Positions 44,641-53,741 of a stretch of 64,000 nt of DNA are shown here, piece after piece; the stretch's first letter is position 1; each line of letters begins with the position of its first letter. The stretch spans positions 1,998,501 through 2,062,500 of the forward strand of contig NZ_CP123622.1 in NCBI RefSeq assembly GCF_029873255.1, read 5' to 3'. The translations under genes and the position numbers were made by a program. The notes beneath the pieces are model-generated. The model was given only the letters and a program-made list of their open reading frames with translations. It had not been told where the DNA came from and did not search any database. The DNA comes from Pigmentibacter sp. JX0631 (GTDB lineage Bacteria; Bdellovibrionota_B; Oligoflexia; Silvanigrellales; Silvanigrellaceae).

Positions 44641-45076
44641 CTCTAAATATCATTATAAATCTTTATTCCATTAATTAAAAATTTCTATTGATTATCTATC
44701 ACTTTAGATTTTCGTTCTGATTTATTCTAATCTTTAAGTTTATAAATAGATTGGTTATCTAACCAATATCTAATTATTATTTAATTAAATCATATTATTT
44801 TGAAATTTACTCAATATAACAGCTTTTAATATCAATTATAACTAGTATTAATATTAAAATTATTTTGTTTAATAAAAATTTTTTTAAAAAGCCATTTTAT
44901 TCTTTTATTGTATGGTGTGTCTTTAATTCAATGCTATATACTGTCTTTGAAAAAAGTGGAGTTATTTAAACGCAGCAATCTTTTCTTTAATTAATAATAA
45001 AATACTTTTATTTTTAAGCTTAAATTTTATAAAAAATGGTAATCTATTTCTTACATAAACTTTTAGATAGGTAATA

Positions 45077-45847
45077 TTAATTTGCATATTTATTTATTAT
45101 CTTTGCATAAGTCCCATCTTTTTGCATATCTTTTAAGGTGGCATTTAATTTTTCAATTACTTTATCATCTGTTTCTTTATTAAATGCGGCATATAATATT
45201 GAAGTCTTTAAAGTGAAAACAGGCACAACATTTATAATTTTATTCTTTTTAAAAAACCAATTTCCTAATTGTTTTCCTGAAGCCCACAAATCAATTCGAC
45301 CAGCTTGAAGCTTTTTTTCGTTATTAATATCTAAATTAGTATCTTCTACTTTTAAGTAACTAAAACTATGTAGATAATTTGATGTAGCATCACCTTTATA
45401 TGCTCCAATGACATAGTTTTTAGCATCTTCAAGGGCTTTTATTTTTATATATGGCATTTTTGTATGAGGATTTGCTAATGAAAATAACACCCAATCATTT
45501 TCACCAATTGGACCAACCCATTTAAACTGCTTCTCTCGTTCTTCTGTTCTTGAAGCGGCAAAAACAACGGCATTTTTTTTTGTTAAAGCATTATTATACG
45601 CCCTTGCCCATGGAAGAAGTTCCATTTTATAATTTACTTTTGCTCGTTTAAATATTTCTTTCATTATGTCGGTAGCGCTTCCTACAATTTCATTTTCATT
45701 GTCACCATTGGTATCATCTTTAGGCATATTATAAGGAGCATAGTCTTCGGTATATAAATTAAAAAAATTATCTTGAGCAAATGTATTCTGTTTTAGAAAG
45801 CAGAATAAAAAAATTAAGAAAAATGTAGGCATTTTTATTTTTAGCAT
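45077..45847 (-). CDS. Periplasmic solute-binding protein (SBP family 3)
   Basis: Secreted protein of the extracellular amino-acid-binding fold: signal peptide ending NTFAQ, then FNLYTEDYAPYNM, GSATDIMKEIFKRAKVNYKMELLPWARAYNNAL, split here by typical spacing, and the family end LNATLKDMQKDGTYAKIINKY. The ATG at 45847 is preferred, with GGAG about 9 nt upstream; the ATG five codons earlier overlaps that site. No transporter genes adjoin, so it may serve as an orphan receptor or scavenging protein. It marks the right border of the island. Confidence 0.75.
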   Translation of the reverse strand: MLKIKMPTFFLIFLFCFLKQNTFAQDNFFNLYTEDYAPYNMPKDDTNGDNENEIVGSATDIMKEIFKRAKVNYKMELLPWARAYNNALTKKNAVVFAASRTEEREKQFKWVGPIGENDWVLFSLANPHTKMPYIKIKALEDAKNYVIGAYKGDATSNYLHSFSYLKVEDTNLDINNEKKLQAGRIDLWASGKQLGNWFFKKNKIINVVPVFTLKTSILYAAFNKETDDKVIEKLNATLKDMQKDGTYAKIINKYAN

Positions 45848-45913
45848 GTAGTAATTCTCCATCTATTGAGAATACTATAACACTAATTTAATAAAATTGG
45901 TTTCTCAATTTAA

Positions 45914-46735
45914 TTAAGGTTTGAAGATGTCAAATTGTTTGATATTTTCATTCTTTGTAAAAACTCTTCTATTTTCATTAGAGTTATGAAAAATTAAGTA
46001 ATTTGGGTTAGAGAACCAATCTGGGCCAACTAGCAATTGTACTTTTTGAAATACGATACTTAAATAAACATGGATATGTCCTAAAACTAAAGTGTTTATT
46101 TCAGTTTTATTGTTTTCTTTGTAGCTTTTAAAGTAATCTTCTAGGCAATTTTTCAGAAAAGGAGCTGTTAGCGCGTTATATGTTTCACCTTTGTTTCTAC
46201 TTCTTTTTGCGTAATTTGTACAAATAAAATGCATTAAAAATCCGGGTACAAAAAGATTAGCAATTTTTTGAAACAAATAAGATTTAAAAAAAGCTCTTGG
46301 TTTTTGATATGAGGGAAGACAAATTAAATTGTCACCATGGCGCATGACAGTTCTGCCTAGGTCAGGATGATCAAATTCAAGGATAAAATCACCATAATAT
46401 GAAAAAATTTCATCCAATTTTTTAGAATGAAAATGTTCAAAACCAAAATCATGATTTCCTTCCAAAAAAATCGTCTTCATTCCTAAATTTTTCAGTTCTT
46501 TAATTTTATCGAAAATATTAATCCAAAGCTTAATAAAAAAGTGCTTGGAGACAGTAATAAAATCAAAAATATCTCCAAGAAATATTATGGCATCTATTTT
46601 TTTCGCCAAATGTTCTTGTTTAATTTTTTCGAGTGTTTCAAGAAGGAATTTTGAATTTAGATCTCCCGGTTCTCGTAAATGGACATCCGAAATTACGACA
46701 AAACTTTTTATGTTTTCTATTTTAACTGTTCTCAC
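45914..46735 (-). CDS. Metallophosphoesterase, LpxH-like (UDP-2,3-diacylglucosamine hydrolase type)
   Basis: A calcineurin-like phosphoesterase with all metal motifs: VVISDVHL, IIFLGDIFDF, FLEGNHDFGF and LVLGHIHVYL, plus MRHGDNL. The order and spacing are those of LpxH/LpxG-type enzymes, which make lipid X in lipid A synthesis, but orthology is not certain. GTG start, with AAGG 8 nt upstream, 2-3 bp after the stop of the RNHCP gene, hence coupled. Confidence 0.75.
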   Translation of the reverse strand: MRTVKIENIKSFVVISDVHLREPGDLNSKFLLETLEKIKQEHLAKKIDAIIFLGDIFDFITVSKHFFIKLWINIFDKIKELKNLGMKTIFLEGNHDFGFEHFHSKKLDEIFSYYGDFILEFDHPDLGRTVMRHGDNLICLPSYQKPRAFFKSYLFQKIANLFVPGFLMHFICTNYAKRSRNKGETYNALTAPFLKNCLEDYFKSYKENNKTEINTLVLGHIHVYLSIVFQKVQLLVGPDWFSNPNYLIFHNSNENRRVFTKNENIKQFDIFKP

Positions 46736-46737
46736 GT

Positions 46738-47076
46738 TTATACCTTTGTTATAGCGCTTAATTTTAAGAGTGCTGAGAAATCATCTGGCATATTTGAATC
46801 TATTTCAAGAAATTTATTTCTTTTTTCTAAACCACACACAAGGCATTTATAATGAATCATGTAACCTTTTTTCTTGTGTTGAGACCATGCTACAGGTTTT
46901 AAAAGTCCAAGACATTCAGCAGCTCTATCGCCAGGATTATTATCAACATGAATACTAAATAAACATTTTGGACAATGATCTCGACATGTGCTAGAGGAAA
47001 GGGGAACTAAATAATTACAATTTTTGCATGTAAAAGATTCATTTATTTTTGTAAATACTGGAGATTGAATTGTCAT
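46738..47076 (-). CDS. RNHCP-domain zinc-ribbon protein
   Basis: A 112-residue protein of the RNHCP family: ESFTCKNCNYLVP, then CRDHCPKCLFSIHVD (RNHCP motif with N changed to D) and PGDRAAECLGLLKPV, followed by a second C-x2-C pair (YKCLVCG). Four to six Cys suggest one or two zinc sites. The function of the family is unknown. It is encoded between the ccm genes and the phosphoesterase in one operon. Confidence 0.8.
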   Translation of the reverse strand: MTIQSPVFTKINESFTCKNCNYLVPLSSSTCRDHCPKCLFSIHVDNNPGDRAAECLGLLKPVAWSQHKKKGYMIHYKCLVCGLEKRNKFLEIDSNMPDDFSALLKLSAITKV

Positions 47077-47077
47077 A

Positions 47078-47686
47078 TTAACTATTACTTCTCAAAGATA
47101 TAAAAGCTTTTGTAGTTTCATTTTGATTTGCTGTTGGGTTTTTTTCTAACCATTCTATAAATTGTAAAATAATATTTCTGTTTATTTGACCGGCTACTCT
47201 ATATCTAACTTTTGCTTGCGGATCTATAAAAAAAGTCTCGGGGGTTCCAGTTACTCCATATTGAATAGATATTAATCCTTTTAAATCTTGCACAACAGGA
47301 AAAGATTGGCCATAATTTTTTTGCCAGTCTTTGATGGTTTCAGTATTATCTTGAATATTTATACTTACAAAATAAGGAAATTTATCATTTTTTTGTTGTG
47401 TCAACTGATAAAAATACTCCATTTCCGGAGCTTCACCCCGACAAACGGAACAAAAAGAGGACCAGAAATTTAATATTACCCATTTATTCTTTTGAAAATA
47501 TTGCTCAGAATTAAATGAACCGCCTGTCGTTAGTGGGGCAGAAATTATAGGTGCTACTTCCCCAACTAATTGACTTGGATTATAATTGGGATCTTGTTTT
47601 AAAGCATAAATCATTAGTGCTAAGAATAATAAAATACCAAATACCGCTGTAAAAATAGCATTTCGATTAATCTTTTTCTTTTGCAT
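47078..47686 (-). CDS. ccmG: Thioredoxin-like CcmG/ResA-type protein for cytochrome c maturation
   Basis: One N-terminal transmembrane anchor (AIFTAVFGILLFLALMIY), then a periplasmic thioredoxin fold with the redox pair in SSFCSVCRGEAPEM and the cis-Pro region GVTGTPETFFIDPQ. It reduces apocytochrome c or the CcmH-type partner so that heme can attach. It lies directly downstream of ccmE. Confidence 0.88.
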   Translation of the reverse strand: MQKKKINRNAIFTAVFGILLFLALMIYALKQDPNYNPSQLVGEVAPIISAPLTTGGSFNSEQYFQKNKWVILNFWSSFCSVCRGEAPEMEYFYQLTQQKNDKFPYFVSINIQDNTETIKDWQKNYGQSFPVVQDLKGLISIQYGVTGTPETFFIDPQAKVRYRVAGQINRNIILQFIEWLEKNPTANQNETTKAFISLRSNS

Positions 47687-47703
47687 ATAACTCCCAATAC
47701 TTT

Positions 47704-48207
47704 TTATTTGCTAGCAGATGTTTGTTGAGTAGGAATATTTTGGTCTTTTAAAATACTATCAAGTAATTTAGCTTCTTTCATTTGTTTATGATCTTTTTTT
47801 GTATCATAAACTTCACTATGTTTAACCATCAATAAGTTTGCTGTAATTAATTTATCTTTTTGATTAATATCTGGGTTATTTATCAATCGACCTTCAACTA
47901 CAACTCCTTGACCTTCTTTAAAAAGATCTGGTGGTATGCCTTTATATTGTACAAAAAAGTTGTGGCCTTCCAAATCCGTCATTTTAAAATTAAGTTCACT
48001 TTTTTCAGCATTCCATTGTTTAGTGCCTGCCATAACTAAACCAGATACACGAAATAATTTCCCATCAAATTTAATAGGATTAGCATAAACTTCAGCAGGG
48101 GTATAAAATGTTACTGTAGATTCGCTTCTTGTAGCTTGATAAATAATCAGACCTAGCGATCCTAATACAATGACAAGTCCAGCGATTTGTCCATTATTTA
48201 TTTTCAC
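47704..48207 (-). CDS. ccmE: Heme chaperone CcmE
   Basis: Periplasmic, membrane-anchored OB-fold protein that covalently carries heme to the ligation complex. After one transmembrane helix come VTFYTPAEVYANP, FRVSGLVMAGTKQW and LNFKMTDLEGHNFFVQYKGIPPDLF-type segments. The heme-binding His is in VKHSEVYD, the local equivalent of the HDxxY motif. The GTG at 48207 has AAGGAA 6 nt upstream, overlaps the ccmD-like stop, and gives a normal length (167 aa); a longer in-frame start exists but would deepen the overlap. Confidence 0.9.
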   Translation of the reverse strand: MKINNGQIAGLVIVLGSLGLIIYQATRSESTVTFYTPAEVYANPIKFDGKLFRVSGLVMAGTKQWNAEKSELNFKMTDLEGHNFFVQYKGIPPDLFKEGQGVVVEGRLINNPDINQKDKLITANLLMVKHSEVYDTKKDHKQMKEAKLLDSILKDQNIPTQQTSASK

Positions 48208-48406
48208 AATGATTTCCTTCACTCGAATAAAATGAGTTATTTTCTTCATTTGCTTTATCAAAAAAACCTTCTTCATTCATGTTATGAATTGAATGCCGTC
48301 TGATTTTTAACGAAAAAAATGTGTAGAGTATTAAACAAATAGCAACAATTGCAAAAGTTGAATACACAAAAATTTCCCAACTTAAATTACCGTATTCTGA
48401 TTCCAT
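48194..48406 (-). CDS. ccmD: CcmD-like small membrane protein
   Basis: A 70-residue protein with one transmembrane helix (VYSTFAIVAICLILYTFF) followed by a basic segment (SLKIRRH), the layout of CcmD, which helps release holo-CcmE from CcmABC. Sequence conservation of CcmD is low, so the assignment rests mainly on its place between ccmC and ccmE. The C-terminal tail is longer than usual. Confidence 0.7.
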   Translation of the reverse strand: MESEYGNLSWEIFVYSTFAIVAICLILYTFFSLKIRRHSIHNMNEEGFFDKANEENNSFYSSEGNHCENK

Positions 48407-48408
48407 GA

Positions 48409-49137
48409 TTATTCACCTCTTGCAACATCTAAAGTTTCTTTTGCAGAAACGGCTTGTCTTCTAATTTTATAAATTGCAATACTCAAAAAGAACATAGCTA
48501 TAAAATTTAAAAAAAGGACAAGCGAAATATCAGTTGAAGCATTTTTTGTTTTTTCAACAAAAGTTTGGGGTTGATGAAGAGATCTCCATAAATTAACACT
48601 ATAATATACAATAGGAACATTTACTGCACTTATTATGGCTATAATAGCCGACATATTTCTTTTCGTTTTTAAATCCGGAGTAAAATGCCTAAGTATTAAA
48701 TAACCACAACAAACAAGAAACATAACTAAACTTGATGTTAAACGCGGATCCCAATCCCACCAAACTCCCCAAGTTGGACGCCCCCAAATGCTACCTGAAA
48801 TTAAGGTTAAAAAAGAAAAAAGAGTTCCTAATTCTAATGAAGTGTAACTACTTCTATCATAGATTACTGCATTTTTTGGTTTTAATATTACTAAAAAAGC
48901 AAATATTGCACTAGTAAAAACCCAAAAAAATGCGCACCAAGCTACTGGAACATGTACAAAAATAATGCGATAAACATTTCCTTGATCAGTATCAGAGGCG
49001 ACCCAAAATAATGCTAAAAACCAACAAAAAATTTGGAAAATTGTAAATAAAGTTAGAATAATATTCCAACGAAAAATTGGTTTTCTTATAGATAAAGGGA
49101 TTTTATTCTCTACTATTTCTTTATTACTCATATTCAT
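48409..49137 (-). CDS. ccmC: Heme exporter/handling protein CcmC
   Basis: Six-helix membrane protein of the heme-handling family. The tryptophan-rich WWD motif is clear in WGRPTWGVWWDWDPRLTSSL, and conserved His are expected in IFVHVPVAW and in the loop before helix 6 (WRSLHQPQTF). It loads heme onto CcmE. It overlaps ccmB by 4 bp (ATGA). Confidence 0.94.
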   Translation of the reverse strand: MNMSNKEIVENKIPLSIRKPIFRWNIILTLFTIFQIFCWFLALFWVASDTDQGNVYRIIFVHVPVAWCAFFWVFTSAIFAFLVILKPKNAVIYDRSSYTSLELGTLFSFLTLISGSIWGRPTWGVWWDWDPRLTSSLVMFLVCCGYLILRHFTPDLKTKRNMSAIIAIISAVNVPIVYYSVNLWRSLHQPQTFVEKTKNASTDISLVLFLNFIAMFFLSIAIYKIRRQAVSAKETLDVARGE

Positions 49138-49862
49138 TCCTGCAAAAGTAAGTCACTTAAAAGAATTCCTAATGTAGAAAAAATGATGGGGTAAGCTATT
49201 AATATTGTCCACCAAGCATTTTCACTAAATGCACCAAGAAGAGAATTGCTACCAATATGTATTGTTAATGAAACCGATGCTAGTAAAATCCCGCTTTGGA
49301 AAGGAAAAAATAACATAGGAAGTAATATTTCTTTTGCTAAACTTCTGGCTGTTAAACATGTAATTAACGTACCCAAACTTGCCGATCCTAAATTAAAAAA
49401 AATAGCAACAAAAAAAAGATTACTCATTAAACTAAGAAGAATACTTGAATTAATATTATAAAAAATGATCCATAGTAATAATATTGGAATTTGTAGGGTA
49501 AAAATTTGCAAAGCAGTAAAACTAATTTTACCTGCTATTATAGATGTTTTTGGTAAATTTGAGGTAAGCAGTAAATCCATTCCGTTACATTCTTGCTCAG
49601 CAGAAAATATTCTACTGATTGTAAGAACGGCAACAAATTCATTCATAATCCAAAATGTACCAATTTGGATATCTGCTCTTTGAATAGCTTCAGTTCCCAA
49701 TCCAAATGGAAAAAGAATAAGTAAACAACAGGCAAAAATGAAAGTTCCTACCCAAGAAGCTTTTCTTGCCCAAAGAGAACGAAAACTTAATTTGTGAATA
49801 AAATAAAAAGATTTAAACCAGCTGAATTCTTTTTTGTTAAGCAGATATATTTTATTAAGCAT
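49134..49862 (-). CDS. ccmB: Heme exporter protein CcmB
   Basis: Six-helix ABC permease subunit; RSLWARKASWVGTFIFACCL, FSAEQECNGMDLLLTS and the final helices fit the CcmB family. With CcmA it powers release of holo-CcmE. Its start codon overlaps the ccmA stop (TAATG). Confidence 0.92.
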   Translation of the reverse strand: MLNKIYLLNKKEFSWFKSFYFIHKLSFRSLWARKASWVGTFIFACCLLILFPFGLGTEAIQRADIQIGTFWIMNEFVAVLTISRIFSAEQECNGMDLLLTSNLPKTSIIAGKISFTALQIFTLQIPILLLWIIFYNINSSILLSLMSNLFFVAIFFNLGSASLGTLITCLTARSLAKEILLPMLFFPFQSGILLASVSLTIHIGSNSLLGAFSENAWWTILIAYPIIFSTLGILLSDLLLQE

Positions 49863-50530
49863 TAAAGTAAAGCCTTAATTTCTGGTTTTAAATTTCTTTT
49901 TACTTCTGGAACATAATTAGATAAACTAATATTTTTACCCGCCCATTTTATTAAATTCTCATCATGAGTTGCTATTATAAATGCTGAACTATTATTTGTT
50001 ATAAGTTCAGAAAAAATATCTAGACAAATATTAGTACCTGACTCATCTAAGCCATTAGTAGGTTCATCAGCTAATATTATTTTAGGTTTAATAAGTAACA
50101 GTGCAGCGAGTGATAATCTTCTTTTTTGTCCAGTCGACAAAGATCTTACTATTTGGAGTTCTCTGTCCTGTAAATGAACTCTTTTTAATACTTGTTTATA
50201 TGAACTTACTTGGTATTGAAATGAATAACTCTGTGTATAAAAATCTAAATTCCAGAGCACAGATTGATCTAACATTAAACTTGGAATGTTGGGAAGATAA
50301 ATTAAAGACTTATTTTTTTGTGATAATTCTTGATTTTCAAAGTAACTTATCTCCCCTAAATGAGCTTTTGATAATCCTGCCATAACTTTTAAAAGAGATG
50401 TTTTACCAATTCCATTTGGACCTGTTATAACAACTTTATCTTGCGCTAATATAGGTAAATTAAAATTAGAAATTAAAGGTTTATTACCCATTCTAATTTC
50501 TAAGTTATTACAATTTAAATATAGCGACAT
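49862..50530 (-). CDS. ccmA: Heme exporter ATP-binding protein CcmA
   Basis: A short ABC ATPase of 222 aa with Walker A TGPNGIGKTS, signature SLSTGQKRRLSLA, Walker B IILADEPTNGLDE and switch ATHDE. First gene of the ccm block, 10 bp after the Crp/Fnr regulator gene. Confidence 0.92.
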   Translation of the reverse strand: MSLYLNCNNLEIRMGNKPLISNFNLPILAQDKVVITGPNGIGKTSLLKVMAGLSKAHLGEISYFENQELSQKNKSLIYLPNIPSLMLDQSVLWNLDFYTQSYSFQYQVSSYKQVLKRVHLQDRELQIVRSLSTGQKRRLSLAALLLIKPKIILADEPTNGLDESGTNICLDIFSELITNNSSAFIIATHDENLIKWAGKNISLSNYVPEVKRNLKPEIKALL

Positions 50531-50540
50531 TGGTCAGATA

Positions 50541-51227
50541 TTATCTTTCTTCAGCTTCATTTTGCAAGGAAATGGAATCTAAAATTGTAAAAGATGATCC
50601 GTGAGTTTCCATAATACCAGCTTGTTTGAAGTCAGCTATTGCACGACTAACAGTTTCTGGAGTAACGTCTGCTAGTTCTGCTATATCTCGACGATTTAAA
50701 GGCGGTTCGAAACTTTGTGCGCCATCATCAGCAAATAAATTATAAAGCTCATAAATAACAGAAGCAACCCTATTTTTTGCTGGACGATATAAGTCTGATT
50801 CTATACGCTTTTCTAATCTTGCGAGTTCATAACAAAAAATTTTCATAAATTGAAGAGAGACAATTGGGCTTCTTTGAATAAGATCCAATACTATTGTTTT
50901 TTCTATGGAAAAAACTTCACTATCTTTTAAAGCAACTGAAGTGCGACTGTATTTGAATTCTCCAAAGACTTCCCGAATACCAACGATTTGTCCAGCACGC
51001 ACAATACGAGTAATTACGCTTTCACCTTCTTGGCTTTCACGCACAATCTTGAGACAACCGTTTGCAACTCCATAAATTGATCTTGGCGTATCACCTGAAA
51101 TAAAAAGATTTTGGCCTTTTTTCAATCTAATAATAGAAGAGTTTTCTTGAAATCGATGTAAATCCTCATCTGAGAGGGATGGAAAAAGCCTACGCAAAGT
51201 GTAAGTTCCCCTAGATTTTCTTTCCAT
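50541..51227 (-). CDS. Crp/Fnr family transcriptional regulator without an Fe-S cluster motif
   Basis: An N-terminal cyclic-nucleotide-binding-type beta-barrel (FISGDTPRSIYGVANGCLKI, REVFGEFKYSRTSVAL) and a C-terminal winged helix with NRRDIAELADVTPETVSRAIADF as recognition helix. The N-terminal Cys cluster of oxygen-sensing FNR is absent, so any redox or gas sensing would need another mechanism. It lies immediately upstream of ccmA in the same operon, which suggests a role in respiratory gene control. Confidence 0.85.
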   Translation of the reverse strand: MERKSRGTYTLRRLFPSLSDEDLHRFQENSSIIRLKKGQNLFISGDTPRSIYGVANGCLKIVRESQEGESVITRIVRAGQIVGIREVFGEFKYSRTSVALKDSEVFSIEKTIVLDLIQRSPIVSLQFMKIFCYELARLEKRIESDLYRPAKNRVASVIYELYNLFADDGAQSFEPPLNRRDIAELADVTPETVSRAIADFKQAGIMETHGSSFTILDSISLQNEAEER

Positions 51228-51229
51228 TC

Positions 51230-52744
51230 TTAAAGCTCCGATGGCAAAACCTTAGCAAGGTCCGAGTCTATTGCATCTCGTATGTTTTTTAAGTCAGGTT
51301 GTGGTTTTGATTTAACCCCATTCACAATGACGGCAAAAGCAACCCAATCCCCGTTTTTTAGCCGACTATAGCCTCCAAGAGCTGATACATTCACAGGTTC
51401 TGTTAGTGTTCCTGTTTTTCCTCTTAATCTTCCTTGTAAATGTTTTTCTGATGCAGAGGTAAATCTTCTTTTTAGCGTACCTTCATCACCAACAATTGGT
51501 AAAGCATTTATGTACGCTGGAAAAGCTCTACCACTAAAATACATATGATCCAATAAAGAAATAATATCTCTTGCAGAAAGTCGATTATTAGGAGTTAAGC
51601 CGCTTCCGCTTTCAATAATTATTGGTGAATTTAGTTTTTGATTTGTTTCCCAAGTAGAGTTTTTTAAGACATTTTTCATATATTTTTCTAATAAACTACC
51701 AGCTTCTTTCAAATCTCCTTTATTTTTTGGATTTGACTCTGATAATAAATTTAATGCCAATATATCACCAATAAAGTTATTACTTACCTCAAAAAGTCCT
51801 TTCATTTGCCATTCAATCGGATAGCCATCGACAGCGGCTATTGGTGTTAAACTTCCTTTTAATTCTTTAGAATCTATTTCAATTTCTCCTGAAGTTTCAA
51901 TTCCAGCTGCTGTTAAAAATCCATTTAAAACTTCTCCAGCATATCTATCAGCATTTGAAATTGAGCGATATATTCTTTGTGCAGTTGAATTTTTTGGAAT
52001 ATTTCCAGATACAGAAAATATATCTTTTCCATTTTTGCTTTGGCGAGAAACGGATACTTGTGGAGGAGAGTTTTCACTTGTTGTTGTAACACTTCCATTT
52101 ATAACAACACTATTTAGAGGATAAGGTTCCAAAGATATTTTAGCTTGTCCACCTACTTTTTCATTTGGACTTACAACAATTGCTATAACACTGAAATTCA
52201 CAGCAGCTGAGGATAACGGAGCATCATAAGCGTTGTGACTTTTTGTCTTACCGCCCAACCTATTTTCATCTTCTAAAACTTTTCCAAATAAAGAATTATT
52301 TACAACAATTTTTCCTGTAATTTTTTTAATACCATAACGAGCTACATCTGTAGTTAAAAACCAAAGTTTTTCATTTGTTAAAGAAGCATCCCCGCCGCCG
52401 TAGAAAATGATATCACCATCAAGAGTTCCTTTATTTATTTTTCCTCTAGCAAATAATTTTGTTGAAAATGTTTTGGTTGTTCCCCATTTATCAAGAGCTT
52501 GAGCACCCAAAACTAATTTAGTTACAGAAGCAGGACAAAGCTTTAAGTCAGCATTTAATTCGGCTATTTTTTCACCATCACTTAACTTAACTACTAAAGC
52601 ACTAACAGTTGCATTTCCATCTTTCTCTAAACTACTTAATTTTGAAAATTTTGAATTTTCTGCAAAAGACAATCCAGGTAATAAAAGAAAAGTTTTAAAA
52701 AGAAGAAAAGTTATAAAATTTAATTTATTTAAAAATATTTGCAT
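51230..52744 (-). CDS. dacB: D-alanyl-D-alanine carboxypeptidase/endopeptidase PBP4
   Basis: A secreted class C low-molecular-weight penicillin-binding protein. Signal peptide ends near LSFAE; the SxxK motif is CPASVTKLVLG, the second motif is in IIESGSGLTPNNRLSARD, and KTG is in LRGKTGTLTEPVNVSALGGY. The large insert between the first two motifs is typical of PBP4/DacB. 504 aa. The stop is within a few bases of the regulator start, so the ccm operon may be driven from the dacB promoter. Confidence 0.92.
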   Translation of the reverse strand: MQIFLNKLNFITFLLFKTFLLLPGLSFAENSKFSKLSSLEKDGNATVSALVVKLSDGEKIAELNADLKLCPASVTKLVLGAQALDKWGTTKTFSTKLFARGKINKGTLDGDIIFYGGGDASLTNEKLWFLTTDVARYGIKKITGKIVVNNSLFGKVLEDENRLGGKTKSHNAYDAPLSSAAVNFSVIAIVVSPNEKVGGQAKISLEPYPLNSVVINGSVTTTSENSPPQVSVSRQSKNGKDIFSVSGNIPKNSTAQRIYRSISNADRYAGEVLNGFLTAAGIETSGEIEIDSKELKGSLTPIAAVDGYPIEWQMKGLFEVSNNFIGDILALNLLSESNPKNKGDLKEAGSLLEKYMKNVLKNSTWETNQKLNSPIIIESGSGLTPNNRLSARDIISLLDHMYFSGRAFPAYINALPIVGDEGTLKRRFTSASEKHLQGRLRGKTGTLTEPVNVSALGGYSRLKNGDWVAFAVIVNGVKSKPQPDLKNIRDAIDSDLAKVLPSEL

Positions 52745-52765
52745 TTTTTATTTCCTATACAAAAT

Positions 52766-52798
52766 AAAAGCTCTTTAAGGATATCTTAAAGAGCTTTT
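52766..52798 (-). terminator. Intrinsic terminator of the peroxiredoxin gene
   Basis: Perfect 14-bp stem AAAAGCTCTTTAAG / CTTAAAGAGCTTTT with a 5-nt loop, between the peroxiredoxin stop and the dacB start. Confidence 0.85.
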
Positions 52799-52836
52799 AA
52801 TAAACTGCAATCACAAAAGTAAAAATGAGAGTTAAT

Positions 52837-53421
52837 TTAGTGTTTCGCTAAATAATTACTTACACCATCTTGCGTTGCTTTCATAGCGTCTTTGCCTTTA
52901 TTCCAATTAGCAGGACATACTTCTCCATGTTTTTCAAAATGTTGGAGAGCATCTACCATTCTTAAAGCTTCATCAACGTTTCTTCCTAAAGGGAGATCGT
53001 TAACTATTTGGTGACGAACAAGACCATTTTTATCGATTAAAAATAAACCTCTAAAAGCAACTCCACCATCGCTTAGAACATCGTAATCTCTGGCAATTGT
53101 CCGATGAATATCAGAAATTAAAGTGTATTTAACTCCTTCAATTCCTCCCTTATTTTTTGGTGTATTTAACCAAGCATAGTGAGAAAATTTACTATCAATA
53201 CTACATCCAATAACTTCAACATCTCTTTTTGAAAATTCTTCTAATTTTTCTTGAAAGGCATGCAATTCGGTCGGACAAACGAAAGTAAAATCTAAAGGAT
53301 AGAAAAATAATACGACATATTTTTTACCTTTAAAATCAGAAAGAGAAACTTCTTTAAAATCATTGTTAACAACAGCTTCAGCCTTAAAGTTTGGTGCCTG
53401 ACGTCCAACTAATACGCTCAT
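52837..53421 (-). CDS. 2-Cys peroxiredoxin (AhpC/Prx1 type)
   Basis: A 194-residue thiol peroxidase. The peroxidatic Cys49 is in FYPLDFTFVCPTEL and the resolving Cys169 in HGEVCPANW, with the GGIEG-type loop present as KNKGGIEGVKY. Followed by its own terminator, so monocistronic. The upstream 320 bp to pgsA hold no gene. Confidence 0.93.
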   Translation of the reverse strand: MSVLVGRQAPNFKAEAVVNNDFKEVSLSDFKGKKYVVLFFYPLDFTFVCPTELHAFQEKLEEFSKRDVEVIGCSIDSKFSHYAWLNTPKNKGGIEGVKYTLISDIHRTIARDYDVLSDGGVAFRGLFLIDKNGLVRHQIVNDLPLGRNVDEALRMVDALQHFEKHGEVCPANWNKGKDAMKATQDGVSNYLAKH

Positions 53422-53741
53422 ATGGAAACCCCTTTTCTAATAAATTAAGTACAGAGAACATACGGGAAGTTAGTCTCAGTGATAAACACTATATCCTTAA
53501 AGTCTGATGTCAAGGAAGCAACTGTCCCATTTTTCAATATCATTTTAGTATGTAAGGTGTTTGTGCTTAAAAAAAAAACAATAATAAATGGAATAATATT
53601 GATGCAAGTCAAATATTTCTAACTTTATGTGTTCTGATATCATAAACTGTTATATATAAATTAAGTGAGGTATGAGACTAAAGAATTTCCATTTAACTGC
53701 GAATGGATTTATAGTAAGCTTAAACTAATATGAGGTAAATC

